A stretch of DNA of 64,000 bases from an uncultured Prevotella sp. GTDB taxonomy: Bacteria > Bacteroidota > Bacteroidia > Bacteroidales > Bacteroidaceae. The stretch covers positions 1 to 64,000 of the forward strand of contig CAJOGK010000025.1 in NCBI GenBank assembly GCA_905234145.1, written 5' to 3'. Positions 9,090-18,167 of the stretch are shown here, one piece after another. The notes under the pieces were generated by a model. The model saw only the letters and a list, made by a program, of their open reading frames with translations. It was not told the DNA's origin and did not search any database. The stretch's first letter is position 1; each line of letters begins with the position of its first letter. The position numbers and the translations under genes are program-made.

Positions 9090-9647
9090 ATGAATAAAAC
9101 CCAAGCACTTGCCCTAGTATTAATGGGGTTACTGACTGTAAATTGCGGTCAGAAGAAGAAAAACGATGATATCATTGTGAAGAAGGTAGAAACCCCAAAG
9201 CCACAGGATCCTATCAGTATGCAGGATTATACCGATACAAAGGATATCGTTTGGTTGGGCAAGGACTATCAGGTAGAGGTAAGGCGCGAGCCCGATAACA
9301 CACTTCCGATGGTGAAGGATGAGGACGGACAGGAGTTTGTGGATAATCACATCGTGCTGCGCGTGATTCGCAGTGATGGCAGTGAATTTGTAAATCGTAC
9401 TTTTACAAAGGCTGCTTTCGAGTCGCATTTGGATGAAGACTATCGCAATACGGGTATTCTTGAGGGTCTGGTGTTTGATAAGGTAGAGGGCTCACAACTG
9501 ATTTTTGCGGCTAGTGTGTGTCATCCGCAAACGGATGAGTATGTGCCCTTTGTGGTGACGTTGAGTAAAATGGGTGATTTGGGTATTCGCTTAGATACGC
9601 AAATGGATACCAATGGCGAAACGGAACAAGAGCAAAAGGAGCAATAG
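9090..9647 (+). CDS. DUF4738-like lipoprotein
   Basis: A lipoprotein of unknown function. The signal peptide ends in a lipobox (LLTVNCGQ), followed by a charged linker (KKKNDD). The C-terminal domain (residues about 45-170) is a small beta-rich fold with VEVRREPDNTLPMVKDEDG and DNHIVLRVIRSDGSEF, resembling DUF4738. The Q/E-rich tail (GETEQEQKEQ) is low complexity. The gene is convergent with the HAD gene, 8 nt away. Confidence 0.65.
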   Translation: MNKTQALALVLMGLLTVNCGQKKKNDDIIVKKVETPKPQDPISMQDYTDTKDIVWLGKDYQVEVRREPDNTLPMVKDEDGQEFVDNHIVLRVIRSDGSEFVNRTFTKAAFESHLDEDYRNTGILEGLVFDKVEGSQLIFAASVCHPQTDEYVPFVVTLSKMGDLGIRLDTQMDTNGETEQEQKEQ

Positions 9648-9655
9648 CAGAATTC

Positions 9656-10378
9656 TTAGAAATCAAAGTTTTTCCAGCAATCGCTAAACTCCTGCATATT
9701 GTTAAAGATGAGGTTAGCGCCCGCAGCCAGTAATTCGTTATTGGCTAAGGGACCTGTGTTTACGGCGATGGTAAAAATCTGGGCTCTTGCACCAGCGCGT
9801 ACACCAAGCGGCGCATTTTCTACGACGATGGCCTCCCAAGGTTCTAAGTTGCCTGCTTTCTTTAAGCCCATTAGATAAGGGTCGGGATTAGGTTTGCCAC
9901 GTGTCACATCGTAGGCGGTAGTGATGTGGGCTTCGTCGACGTATGCACCAAAATCTTTCAGAATGCGATTGATAAGCGGGCGCTGACCACTGCCTGTTAC
10001 CACACCACAAGCAATATCGCAGGCTTTGATCTGTGACATGAGATCGAGGATGCCTGGCATGATGGGGGCTTCGGGCAATGAATGGAAAGTTTGCGACTTG
10101 ACATCGTACATGCGTTGTGCCTCAGCTTCATCAATCTCGCGATGCTGTTGTTGCAATACCATCTGGCGGATGGTGTCCACACCTCGGGCGCCCTCGGTGG
10201 CATAGGCATCATCAGCGGTCATGAACACACCAAACTTTGCCATCGACTCTTGCCAGGCAATCGCATGATTGGGCATGGAGTCGTAGAGCACACCGTCCAT
10301 GTCAAAGAGCACGGCTTTGGGGCGCAGTGCCTCAAAGCCGTGTTCTTCTAGGTATTTTTTTATCGCAAGTTTATACAT
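9656..10378 (-). CDS. HAD family hydrolase, beta-phosphoglucomutase-like
   Basis: Cytoplasmic phosphatase or phosphomutase. HAD motif I is FDMDGVLYDS (nucleophile first Asp). Motif II is the VTGSG region. Motif III is the K of RGKPNPDPYL, and motif IV follows at VVENAPLGVRAG. This is the PgmB/GPP-like subfamily with an alpha-helical cap. The start at 10378 ([12 protein letters not shown]) is chosen because it overlaps the pgi stop as TAATG, indicating translational coupling; the track start at 10525 lies inside pgi. Last gene of the lysS-gpsA-pgi operon. The substrate is uncertain. Confidence 0.85.
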   Translation of the reverse strand: MYKLAIKKYLEEHGFEALRPKAVLFDMDGVLYDSMPNHAIAWQESMAKFGVFMTADDAYATEGARGVDTIRQMVLQQQHREIDEAEAQRMYDVKSQTFHSLPEAPIMPGILDLMSQIKACDIACGVVTGSGQRPLINRILKDFGAYVDEAHITTAYDVTRGKPNPDPYLMGLKKAGNLEPWEAIVVENAPLGVRAGARAQIFTIAVNTGPLANNELLAAGANLIFNNMQEFSDCWKNFDF

Positions 10379-11730
10379 TATTCCTTTGCGAGTCTTTCCT
10401 GAATCGCTTTGCTCTCTGCCTCGTAGCCAGGCTTGTTGAGCAGGGCAAACATATTCTTCTTGTAAGCCTCTACGCCAGGCTGGTTGAAAGGATTTACACC
10501 CAGCAGATTGCCGCTGATGCCACAAGCAATCTCGAAGAAATAGATAAGCTGACCAAGATACTGCTCGTTTAGGCGAGGCATGGTGATACGGATATTGGGC
10601 ACGCCACCATCAACGTGAGCCAGACGTGTACCAAGCTCTGCCATCTTGTTAACCTCATCCACACGCTTGCCAGCGAGGAAGTTCAGACCATCGAGATTCT
10701 CCTCATCCTCTGGGAAGAGCAACTTCTTCTCAGGCTCCTCAATGCTGATTACGGTCTCGAAGATGGTACGCTCACCATCCTGAATCCACTGACCCATAGA
10801 GTGCAGATCGGTTGTGAAATCGACGCTTGCAGGGAAGATACCCTTCTTGTCCTTACCCTCGCTCTCACCATAAAGCTGCTTCCACCACTCACTCATGAAG
10901 TGAAGCTTAGGCTGGTAGTTCACCATGATCTCAATCTTCTTACCGCTCTGGTACAGACCATTACGGAGGGCAGCATACTGTGCAGCAGGATTCTCAGCGA
11001 AAGGAACATCCTTACCACAAGCCTTCTCCATCTCCTGAGCACCAGCTACAAGGGCCTTTATATCGAAACCTGCACAAGCGATAGGCAGCAAACCTACAGG
11101 GGTGAGTACTGAGAAACGTCCACCTACGTTATCGGGAATGATAAATGAGGTGTAACCCTCCTTATCAGCACAAGTGCGTGCTGCACCACGCTTCGCATCG
11201 GTAACAGCTACAATCACCTTCTTAGCCTCTTCCTTGCCACGCTGAGCCTCGCACTGCTTCTTCAGCAGACGGAAGGTAAGGGCGGTTTCGGTAGTGGTAC
11301 CACTCTTAGAAATGTTGATGACACCAAACTTCTTGTCTTTCAGGTAGGTAGTCATCTCGAAGAGATAATCTTCACCGATGTTGTTACCTGCAAAGAGGAT
11401 GGTAGGATTCTTCTTATCCTGTACCAGCCATGCAAAACTGTTGCTGAGGGCCTCGATAACGGCACGGGCGCCCAGATAAGAGCCTCCGATACCAGCAACG
11501 ACGATAGCCTCGCAATTCTCGCGAAGCACATTGGCACATGCCTGCAACTCATCGAGGAAAGCAGGTGTGATACTTGATGGCAGATGGAGCCATCCTAGGA
11601 AATCGTTACCAGGGCAAGTTCCCTCTTCAAGAGCCTTCTGAGCTTCTTTTACTTTGGGCTCGAAAGCCTCTACTGCGCCAGCCTGTAAAAAACAAGCAGC
11701 CTTTGTGATGTCAAGTTTAATGTTACTCAT
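10378..11730 (-). CDS. pgi: Glucose-6-phosphate isomerase
   Basis: Interconverts glucose-6-phosphate and fructose-6-phosphate in glycolysis. The 450 aa length is that of the shorter bacterial form. Visible are the SIS-type phosphosugar site ([14 protein letters not shown]), [29 protein letters not shown] and the C-terminal [14 protein letters not shown]. It lies 37 nt downstream of gpsA and overlaps the HAD gene by one base. Confidence 0.96.
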   Translation of the reverse strand: MSNIKLDITKAACFLQAGAVEAFEPKVKEAQKALEEGTCPGNDFLGWLHLPSSITPAFLDELQACANVLRENCEAIVVAGIGGSYLGARAVIEALSNSFAWLVQDKKNPTILFAGNNIGEDYLFEMTTYLKDKKFGVINISKSGTTTETALTFRLLKKQCEAQRGKEEAKKVIVAVTDAKRGAARTCADKEGYTSFIIPDNVGGRFSVLTPVGLLPIACAGFDIKALVAGAQEMEKACGKDVPFAENPAAQYAALRNGLYQSGKKIEIMVNYQPKLHFMSEWWKQLYGESEGKDKKGIFPASVDFTTDLHSMGQWIQDGERTIFETVISIEEPEKKLLFPEDEENLDGLNFLAGKRVDEVNKMAELGTRLAHVDGGVPNIRITMPRLNEQYLGQLIYFFEIACGISGNLLGVNPFNQPGVEAYKKNMFALLNKPGYEAESKAIQERLAKE

Positions 11731-11767
11731 AAAAATTTGTTTTATAAATGTTTGTTAGTTTGTTAAT

Positions 11768-12763
11768 CTATCTAAAAGAATCTGTTAGTAGCTTTATCTC
11801 AATCTGTGGCGCAATGCGCTCATAGAGAATGTTGTATACAGCATCGAGTATGGGCATGTTTACGTGATAGTGACGATTAATCTCCTTCATACACTTGGTG
11901 CCAAAGTAGCCTTCTGCAATCATCTCCATCTCTATCTGGGCAGACTTTACGCTGTAACCTTTACCAATCATGGTTCCGAAGGTGCGGTTACGCGAGAAGT
12001 TACTATAACCAGTAACCAACAAGTCGCCTAAGTAAACACTATCGTATGCATTGCGCTCGATGGGGTAGACAGCTGTGAGGAAGCGGTTCATCTCTTGTAC
12101 GGCATTGGCCATCAGTACAGCCTGGAAGTTATCGCCATATTTCAGTCCGCTACAGATACCAGCAGCGATGGCGTACACATTCTTCAGTACTGATGAATAC
12201 TCGATACCCATCACGTCGCTCGCAGTCTTGGTCTTGATATATTCGCTGGAGAGCACATTACAGAAAGCCTGTGCCTTCTCGCGATCGCTACAGCCCACGG
12301 TGAGGTATGACAATCGCTCCAGTGCTACCTCCTCAGCATGTGAGGGGCCACCGATGCAAGCGATATTCTCGTAAGGCACATCGTAAACCTGATGGAAGTA
12401 TTCTGAGCATACGAGGTTCTCATCGGGTACGATGCCCTTGATAGCAGTCAAAATGAATTTGTCGCGTATGCGAGTCTTTAGTTTTTTAAGGTGACTTTTC
12501 AGATAGGGCGATGGTGTGACGAATACCAGCGTGTCGTATTGTTGGATGATACGATTGATGTCGTTATCGAAATAGATTTCGTTGACATCAAAATGTACAC
12601 TAGTAAGATAGGCAGGGTTATGGCCCAGACGACGGAAATCGTCGATTCTGTCGTCGCGACGCATGTACCAGCCAATGTGGTGGGTGTGACCTACCACAAT
12701 CTTGGCTATTGCTGTTGCCCAGCTTCCACCACCGATAATCGCTATCTTACCACAATCGTACAT
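11768..12763 (-). CDS. gpsA: NAD(P)H-dependent glycerol-3-phosphate dehydrogenase
   Basis: Reduces dihydroxyacetone phosphate to sn-glycerol-3-phosphate for phospholipid synthesis. An N-terminal Rossmann motif (IAIIGGGSWATAIAKIV), TAIKGIV, IGGPSHAEEVA and the catalytic region EYSSVLKNVYAIAAGICSGL are present. The length of 331 aa is normal. Second gene of the lysS operon, 20 nt after lysS. Confidence 0.95.
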   Translation of the reverse strand: MYDCGKIAIIGGGSWATAIAKIVVGHTHHIGWYMRRDDRIDDFRRLGHNPAYLTSVHFDVNEIYFDNDINRIIQQYDTLVFVTPSPYLKSHLKKLKTRIRDKFILTAIKGIVPDENLVCSEYFHQVYDVPYENIACIGGPSHAEEVALERLSYLTVGCSDREKAQAFCNVLSSEYIKTKTASDVMGIEYSSVLKNVYAIAAGICSGLKYGDNFQAVLMANAVQEMNRFLTAVYPIERNAYDSVYLGDLLVTGYSNFSRNRTFGTMIGKGYSVKSAQIEMEMIAEGYFGTKCMKEINRHYHVNMPILDAVYNILYERIAPQIEIKLLTDSFR

Positions 12764-12783
12764 GGTTCATTGAACATTGACCA

Positions 12784-14571
12784 TTAGACTTGCGCCTTTT
12801 CGATCCAGGCAGCAACTTCGTCTACTGAAGGCTTCTGAAGTTCGAGTTTGTACTTCTTGAAAATCTCACCAATCTTCTGCTGGAGGCCTTGGGGTTTCTC
12901 GTCCTTGATGTTTGTAATCAGATTGAAACCAGCCTTGCGGAGTACAGGAACAATGTCCTCGGGTACACCAATCTCTGCCCACTCGGCTACTGACGACTGA
13001 GGAATCTTCTTCTCAGGCTTCATCTGTGGGAACAGCATCACCTCGCCAATAGCGAACTTACCAGTCATCAGCATGACCAGACGGTCGATACCGATTCCAA
13101 TACCGAATGTAGGAGGCATACCATACTGCAGTGCACGCAGGAAATCGTGATCGATAATCATAGCCTCGTCGTCGCCCTTATCAGCAAGCTTCATCTGTTC
13201 GATGAATCGCTCCTCCTGATCGATAGGATCGTTGAGCTCAGAGTATGCATTGGCCAGCTCCTTACCATTGACCATCAGCTCGAAACGCTCTGTGAGTCCG
13301 GGCTTAGAGCGGTGCATCTTGGTAAGTGGTGACATCTCAACAGGATAGTCGGTAATGAAGGTTGGCTGGATGAAGGTGCCCTCGCAGAACTCACCAAAGA
13401 GCTCGTCGATGAGTTTACCCTTACCCATGGTCTCATCTACGTCCATGCCCTTAGAGAGGCAGAACGCACGTATCTCGTCCTCGGTCTTGCCATCGCAATC
13501 GAAACCTGTCTTCTCCTTGATAGCATCGAGGATTGGTAGGCGACGGAATGGAGCCTTGAACGAGATGATGTTGCCATCGATCTCAACCTCGGGCTTGCCG
13601 TTAACGGCTGTACAGATCTCCTCGAGCATCTTCTCTGTGAAGGTCATACCCCACAGGAGATCCTTATAGCTGACATAGAGTTCCATGCAGGTGAACTCTG
13701 GGTTGTGGGTCTTGTCCATACCCTCGTTGCGGAAGTTCTTACCCATCTCGTAAACACCCTCGAAACCACCAACAATCAGGCGCTTTAGGTAGAGCTCGGT
13801 AGCGATACGCATGTACATATCCTGATTCAGGGCATTGAAGTGGGTGATGAATGGGCGGGCTGATGCACCACCTGCGATGGTCTGCAGGATAGGTGTGTCT
13901 ACCTCAGTATATCCAGCATTGTCGAGAATGCGGCGCATGGTGCGGATGATAGTTGCACGCTTCAGGAAGGTATCCTTAACACCAGCATTAACCACCAGGT
14001 CAACATAGCGCTGACGATAACGCAACTCAGGATCGTCGAAAGCATCGTACACCTTACCGTCGGCATCGGTCTTCACCACAGGCAGTGGCTTCAGACTCTT
14101 GCTCAGTAATGTCAGCTCCAGCACGTGGACGCTAATCTCACCAGTCTTCGTGCGGAATACGTAACCCTTCACGCCAATGAAGTCGCCCAGGTCGAGGAGT
14201 TTCTTAAATACTATATTATAAAGGTCCTTATTCTCGTCAGGACAGATAGCGTCGCGCTGCACATAAACCTGGATACGGCCCTTAGAGTCCTGCAGCTTGG
14301 CAAAGGCAGCCTTACCCATGATGCTCTTGCTCATGATTCGGCCTGCGATGCTTACCATGCGACTGTTTTCAGGTGTTGCCGTCTCGCGTACATCGTTACC
14401 TTCCTCGTCCTTGCCAATGACGGGCAGGTCCTCGAAATTCTCGATAATATCGGTGCTCCATGCGTTTACGGGATACTCTGCGGCTGGGTAGGGGTTAATG
14501 CCCATCTTGCGCAGTTCGTCGAGCGACTGTCGACGTAAGATTTCTTGTTCACTTAGTTCTAAAACGTTCAT
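12784..14571 (-). CDS. lysS: Lysyl-tRNA synthetase, class II
   Basis: Charges tRNA-Lys. The N-terminal OB-fold anticodon-binding domain contains VSIAGRIMSKSIMGKAAF. Class II motif 2 is FRNEGMDKTHNPEFTCME and motif 3 is FGIGIGIDRLVM. A C-terminal extension of about 70 residues (SVAEWAEIGVPEDIVPVLRKA) follows motif 3, which is usual in the Bacteroidetes enzyme. Head of a four-gene minus-strand operon with a strong promoter at 14604-14635. Confidence 0.96.
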   Translation of the reverse strand: MNVLELSEQEILRRQSLDELRKMGINPYPAAEYPVNAWSTDIIENFEDLPVIGKDEEGNDVRETATPENSRMVSIAGRIMSKSIMGKAAFAKLQDSKGRIQVYVQRDAICPDENKDLYNIVFKKLLDLGDFIGVKGYVFRTKTGEISVHVLELTLLSKSLKPLPVVKTDADGKVYDAFDDPELRYRQRYVDLVVNAGVKDTFLKRATIIRTMRRILDNAGYTEVDTPILQTIAGGASARPFITHFNALNQDMYMRIATELYLKRLIVGGFEGVYEMGKNFRNEGMDKTHNPEFTCMELYVSYKDLLWGMTFTEKMLEEICTAVNGKPEVEIDGNIISFKAPFRRLPILDAIKEKTGFDCDGKTEDEIRAFCLSKGMDVDETMGKGKLIDELFGEFCEGTFIQPTFITDYPVEMSPLTKMHRSKPGLTERFELMVNGKELANAYSELNDPIDQEERFIEQMKLADKGDDEAMIIDHDFLRALQYGMPPTFGIGIGIDRLVMLMTGKFAIGEVMLFPQMKPEKKIPQSSVAEWAEIGVPEDIVPVLRKAGFNLITNIKDEKPQGLQQKIGEIFKKYKLELQKPSVDEVAAWIEKAQV

Positions 14572-14603
14572 CTTTTTCTAATCAATATTGACTTTTATGG
14601 CTG

Positions 14604-14635
14604 CAAAGTTACGAAATTCTTGCGAAAAATGCAAA
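14604..14635 (-). promoter_or_regulatory. Promoter of the lysS-gpsA-pgi-HAD operon
   Basis: On the minus strand: TTTG (14635-14632), a 20-nt spacer, TAACTTTG (14611-14604). Both boxes match the Bacteroidetes consensus. It lies 33 nt before the lysS start. Confidence 0.75.
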
Positions 14636-14714
14636 GATAGGGTAAATAATTGCAAAAAAAAACATAAAGATTTGTTTGAAAATTTGCGACAACAAACGAA
14701 CTATTGACACATAT

Positions 14715-15689
14715 ATGGAACAACCTATTATAAAGAAAAGAGTCGTTGGTGTAGACATCAGTCTTGAGTATACCACCTATGCTATCGTAGACGTTAGAGG
14801 TGATATTGTGGCTCAGGAGCGTTTCTCTACCCAAGATTATCCTGATATTAATCAATTCATCGCTGTTTTGTGCGATCGTATTATTGATCTCGTGGAGCAG
14901 AATGGTGGTTATGAGAGCATCCGTTCTGTAGGTGTCAGTGCGCCCAGCAGCAATTTTGCTACAGGTTGCATGGAGAATTCTCCCAACATGCCTTGGAAGG
15001 GTATCATCCCCATAGCAGCGATGATGCGCGACCGCTTAGGTCTGGCTGTAGCCTTGGCGAATAATGCCACAGTGATTGCGCTTGGCGAGCACGCCTTTGG
15101 TTGTGCCCACGGCATGCGCGACTTTGTGGTAATTACCCTTGGATCGGGTATGGGTAGTTGTTTGTTCTCAAACGGTATGGTGCATAAGGGTTTGGACGGC
15201 TATGCTGGCGAGATAGGTCACACGTGTGTGGTGATTAATGGTCGTGAGTGTGGTTGTGGTAATAAAGGTTGTCTTGAATCTTATACAGCAGCAAAGGGTA
15301 TCGTGCTCACCGCTAAAGAAGTTCTGGCAGAAACAGATAAGCCATCGTTGATGCGCGATGCGGAAAAGCTCACCCCGAAAACCATTGCAGAGTTCTGCAA
15401 ACAAGGTGATGAACTCGCTATCGAAGTTTATCGTCGTACGGGTGAGATGCTGGGCATTGGCTTGGCGAATTATGCCTCGATTATCAATCCTGAGGCTTTT
15501 ATCCTTACGGGTGGTATCTCCAAGGCAGGGCAGTGGTTGCTTGAACCTGCAAAGGAAGCTTTCGAGCGCCATGTGTTCCATAATACCAGGGGAAAAGTAA
15601 AACTTCTGGTTTCCGACCTTGAGAGTCGCGACATTCTGGGTGCCAGCGTATTGGCATGGGAAGTAAGAGAATATTCATTATTTAAATAA
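14715..15689 (+). CDS. ROK family sugar kinase, glucokinase-like (copy 1)
   Basis: ATP-dependent phosphorylation of glucose or a related hexose. The start at 14715 gives MEQPIIKKRVVGVDIS, with the N-terminal ATP-binding strand right after it; the track start adds 13 unsupported residues. Other marks are ALANNATVIALGEHAFG, ITLGSGMGSC, the zinc-binding ROK signature GHTCVVINGRECGCGNKGC and ILTGGIS. It is a tandem paralogue of the next gene, 13 nt away, and heads a long plus-strand run into the menaquinone genes. Confidence 0.85.
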   Translation: MEQPIIKKRVVGVDISLEYTTYAIVDVRGDIVAQERFSTQDYPDINQFIAVLCDRIIDLVEQNGGYESIRSVGVSAPSSNFATGCMENSPNMPWKGIIPIAAMMRDRLGLAVALANNATVIALGEHAFGCAHGMRDFVVITLGSGMGSCLFSNGMVHKGLDGYAGEIGHTCVVINGRECGCGNKGCLESYTAAKGIVLTAKEVLAETDKPSLMRDAEKLTPKTIAEFCKQGDELAIEVYRRTGEMLGIGLANYASIINPEAFILTGGISKAGQWLLEPAKEAFERHVFHNTRGKVKLLVSDLESRDILGASVLAWEVREYSLFK

Positions 15690-15702
15690 CTAACTAGCAA
15701 AT

Positions 15703-16683
15703 ATGGAACAATATCCAATTAAAACAAAGGTTGTCGGAGTTGATATAAGTAACGAGCGAACAACGTATGCAATTGTAGATATACGTGGTAATATTCTGGC
15801 AGAGGATTCGTTGATAACATCCGATTATCCCGATGTGAATGCTTTCGTAACAGCATTGAGTGAACATATTGTGATGCTTGTTGAGGCTAATGGTGGCTAC
15901 GAAACCATTCGTTCTATTGGTGTAAGCTCGCCAAGTGCCAATTCTGTATCAGGTTGTGTGGAAAATGCAGCCAATCTCCCTTGGAAAGGTATTGTGCCAC
16001 TGGCAGCGATGCTTCGCGATCGCCTCGGCTTGGCTGTAGCCCTTTCCAACGATGCACATGTAACGGCCTTGGGTGAGTACACTTTTGGTAGTGCGCATGG
16101 TATGAATAATTTCATTATCATCAGTCTGGGTGTTGGTATAGGCAGTTGTTTCTTTTCTAGAGGCAGTGAGCACCAAGGCCATCTGGGCTTTGCTGGAGAG
16201 TTTGGTCACACTTGTGTCGTCATTGGTGGTCGCCAGTGTGGTTGTGGCCATCAAGGTTGTCTTGAGTCTTATGTAGGTGCAAATGGTATTGTTCGCACAG
16301 CTCAGGAACTTCTGGCAGAATCCGATGCGCCCTCATTGTTGCGGGGTTTAGACCGTATTTCGCCTCGTATCATCTCAGAGTGTTGCGACAAGGGCGATAA
16401 GATTGCCATTGAGGTATATCAGCGTACTGGTCACATGCTGGGATTGGGCTTGGCCAACTATGCTTCTGTTGTTGACCCCGAGGCCATTATCTTTACGGGT
16501 GGTATCTCGCATGCTGGTAATTGGTTGCTCGATCCTGTCTATGAATCATTTGAGGAGCATGTGTTTGGCAATCTGAAGGGTAAGGTGAAACTTCTCACCT
16601 CAAAACTCGATGACCGTGAGCGCGATGTGCTTGGTGCCAGTGCTTTGGCTTGGAGTGTACCCGAATACTCATTATTCAAGTAA
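15703..16683 (+). CDS. ROK family sugar kinase, glucokinase-like (copy 2)
   Basis: Same architecture as copy 1: KTKVVGVDIS, ALSNDAHVTALGEYTFG, ISLGVGIGSC, GHTCVVIGGRQCGCGHQGC and IFTGGIS. Roughly two thirds of the positions agree with copy 1 by eye, including the YSLFK terminus, so this is an old duplication rather than a recent one. The stop is only 3 nt from the thioesterase start. The two kinases may differ in substrate or regulation, which the sequence does not reveal. Confidence 0.85.
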   Translation: MEQYPIKTKVVGVDISNERTTYAIVDIRGNILAEDSLITSDYPDVNAFVTALSEHIVMLVEANGGYETIRSIGVSSPSANSVSGCVENAANLPWKGIVPLAAMLRDRLGLAVALSNDAHVTALGEYTFGSAHGMNNFIIISLGVGIGSCFFSRGSEHQGHLGFAGEFGHTCVVIGGRQCGCGHQGCLESYVGANGIVRTAQELLAESDAPSLLRGLDRISPRIISECCDKGDKIAIEVYQRTGHMLGLGLANYASVVDPEAIIFTGGISHAGNWLLDPVYESFEEHVFGNLKGKVKLLTSKLDDRERDVLGASALAWSVPEYSLFK

Positions 16684-16686
16684 ACA

Positions 16687-17100
16687 ATGGATGTACGTAA
16701 AATAAAAGAGATTATCAACAGCAAACCTAACTTGAGTACCGCCCTCGGTATGGAGTTCATCTCCACGCCAGAGAACGATACTTGTATGGCCCGCATGAGG
16801 GTTGACGAGCGTAATCGTCAGCCTTTTGGCTTTCTCAGTGGGGGAGCTTCGTTGGCCTTGGCTGAGAATGTAGCGGGGGTGGGCTCTTCTGCCCTTTGTC
16901 CTGGCTGTGCTTGTGTAGGTATCGAGGTCAGCGGTAGTCATGTAAAAGCTGTTGGCGAGGGCGACACCGTTACAGCCTATGCGCAATTGCTGCATAAAGG
17001 TACTACGCTCCATGTTTGGAATGTCGATATCAAGGATTCCTCTGGTGAGCTTATCTCTAACGTACGTGTTACCAATTATGTGATAAAGCAAAAGAAATAA
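16687..17100 (+). CDS. menI: Hotdog-fold thioesterase, probable DHNA-CoA thioesterase
   Basis: Probably hydrolyses 1,4-dihydroxy-2-naphthoyl-CoA in menaquinone synthesis. The hotdog/PaaI-like signature is FGFLSGGASLALAENVAGVGS followed by VGIEVSGSHVKAV, and the length of 137 aa is typical. The specific role is inferred from context: its stop overlaps the menF start (TAATG) and it is followed by menF, menD, menB, menC and menE. The symbol is therefore provisional. Confidence 0.75.
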   Translation: MDVRKIKEIINSKPNLSTALGMEFISTPENDTCMARMRVDERNRQPFGFLSGGASLALAENVAGVGSSALCPGCACVGIEVSGSHVKAVGEGDTVTAYAQLLHKGTTLHVWNVDIKDSSGELISNVRVTNYVIKQKK

Positions 17101-18167
17101 TGTCTGCATCATCCTTTGCCATCTATCGTTTGCCCCACACCGATGTGGCGACGTTTATCCAGCAGACGGAGGGTGCGCCTGCTGAACTCCACTCCTGCAC
17201 GGAACTTAACGGCAGGAGCGGTTTCGTTGTAGCCCCTTTCGAAGTGACTGATGAACAGCCTCTTCTGCTGATTCGTCCTGATGTGGTGCGCCAGATACCT
17301 GTAAGCGATGTAGCGTCGCTGCTATCCTTTGAGGCGCCAACTTTCAGTCCCCATGCCTCTAAAGCAACGAAATCCACTTATGCCATCGATTTCGCCAACT
17401 ATCATTCTCAACTCCAGTTGGGTACGTTTCGTAAGATTGTGCTGGCGCGCTGTGTCGATGAGTCGTCAGATGCGGCCATCAATCCTTTGACGCTTTTCCG
17501 TAGGGCATGCGATCTCTATCCCCGCATGTTTATCTCGCTCGTTTCAACTCCTCGAAGTGGCATTTGGCTTACTGCTACACCCGAGATATTACTTCAGGGC
17601 ATTAACCACCAGTGGCGGACCATCGCCCTTGCCGGTACCATGAAACTCGAAGGCGAAGGTCTTCTGGGCGAGGGTGAGAGTACGAGTTGGAGTATCAAGA
17701 ATATTAAGGAACAGCGCTACGTGAGTACCTATATTACGGAGTGTTTGGAACAATACACAAGTGATTTCCGTGAAGAAGGACCCACCACAGTCCGTGCAGC
17801 TGATTTGGTGCATCTGCGTAGCGATTTTACGTTTACTTTGCCCGATCATCAGCATATTGGCGATTTGTTGCAGACGCTTCATCCCACACCTGCTGTTTGT
17901 GGACTCCCCAAGCGCGACGCCTTCAAGTTTATTACTCACAATGAGCACACGCCCCGTCGCTATTATAGTGGTTTTATGGGTATGCTCAATCCCGATGGCG
18001 ATACCCATCTTTATGTTTCGCTGCGTTGTATGAATATCGAGGGCAACTATTATCACCTCTATGCTGGTGGTGGTTTGCTGAAGGATAGTGTGATGGAACA
18101 AGAGTGGCAAGAAACCGAGGCCAAACTTCAAACCATGCGAAGATGTTTAGCAATAAAGAAAATGTAA
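17100..18167 (+). CDS. menF: Isochorismate synthase
   Basis: Converts chorismate to isochorismate, the first menaquinone-specific step. The chorismate-binding fold is seen in IVLARCVD, WLTATPEILLQ, IALAGTMKLEGEG and HLRSDFTFTLP. At 355 aa it lacks part of the variable N-terminus of the E. coli enzyme, which is common. It overlaps menD by 25 bp and is coupled to menI by a one-base overlap. Confidence 0.88.
   Translation: MSASSFAIYRLPHTDVATFIQQTEGAPAELHSCTELNGRSGFVVAPFEVTDEQPLLLIRPDVVRQIPVSDVASLLSFEAPTFSPHASKATKSTYAIDFANYHSQLQLGTFRKIVLARCVDESSDAAINPLTLFRRACDLYPRMFISLVSTPRSGIWLTATPEILLQGINHQWRTIALAGTMKLEGEGLLGEGESTSWSIKNIKEQRYVSTYITECLEQYTSDFREEGPTTVRAADLVHLRSDFTFTLPDHQHIGDLLQTLHPTPAVCGLPKRDAFKFITHNEHTPRRYYSGFMGMLNPDGDTHLYVSLRCMNIEGNYYHLYAGGGLLKDSVMEQEWQETEAKLQTMRRCLAIKKM

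Noticed and set aside
17589-18131. 180-aa minus-strand ORF
   Set aside because: Antisense to menF, with no domain features.
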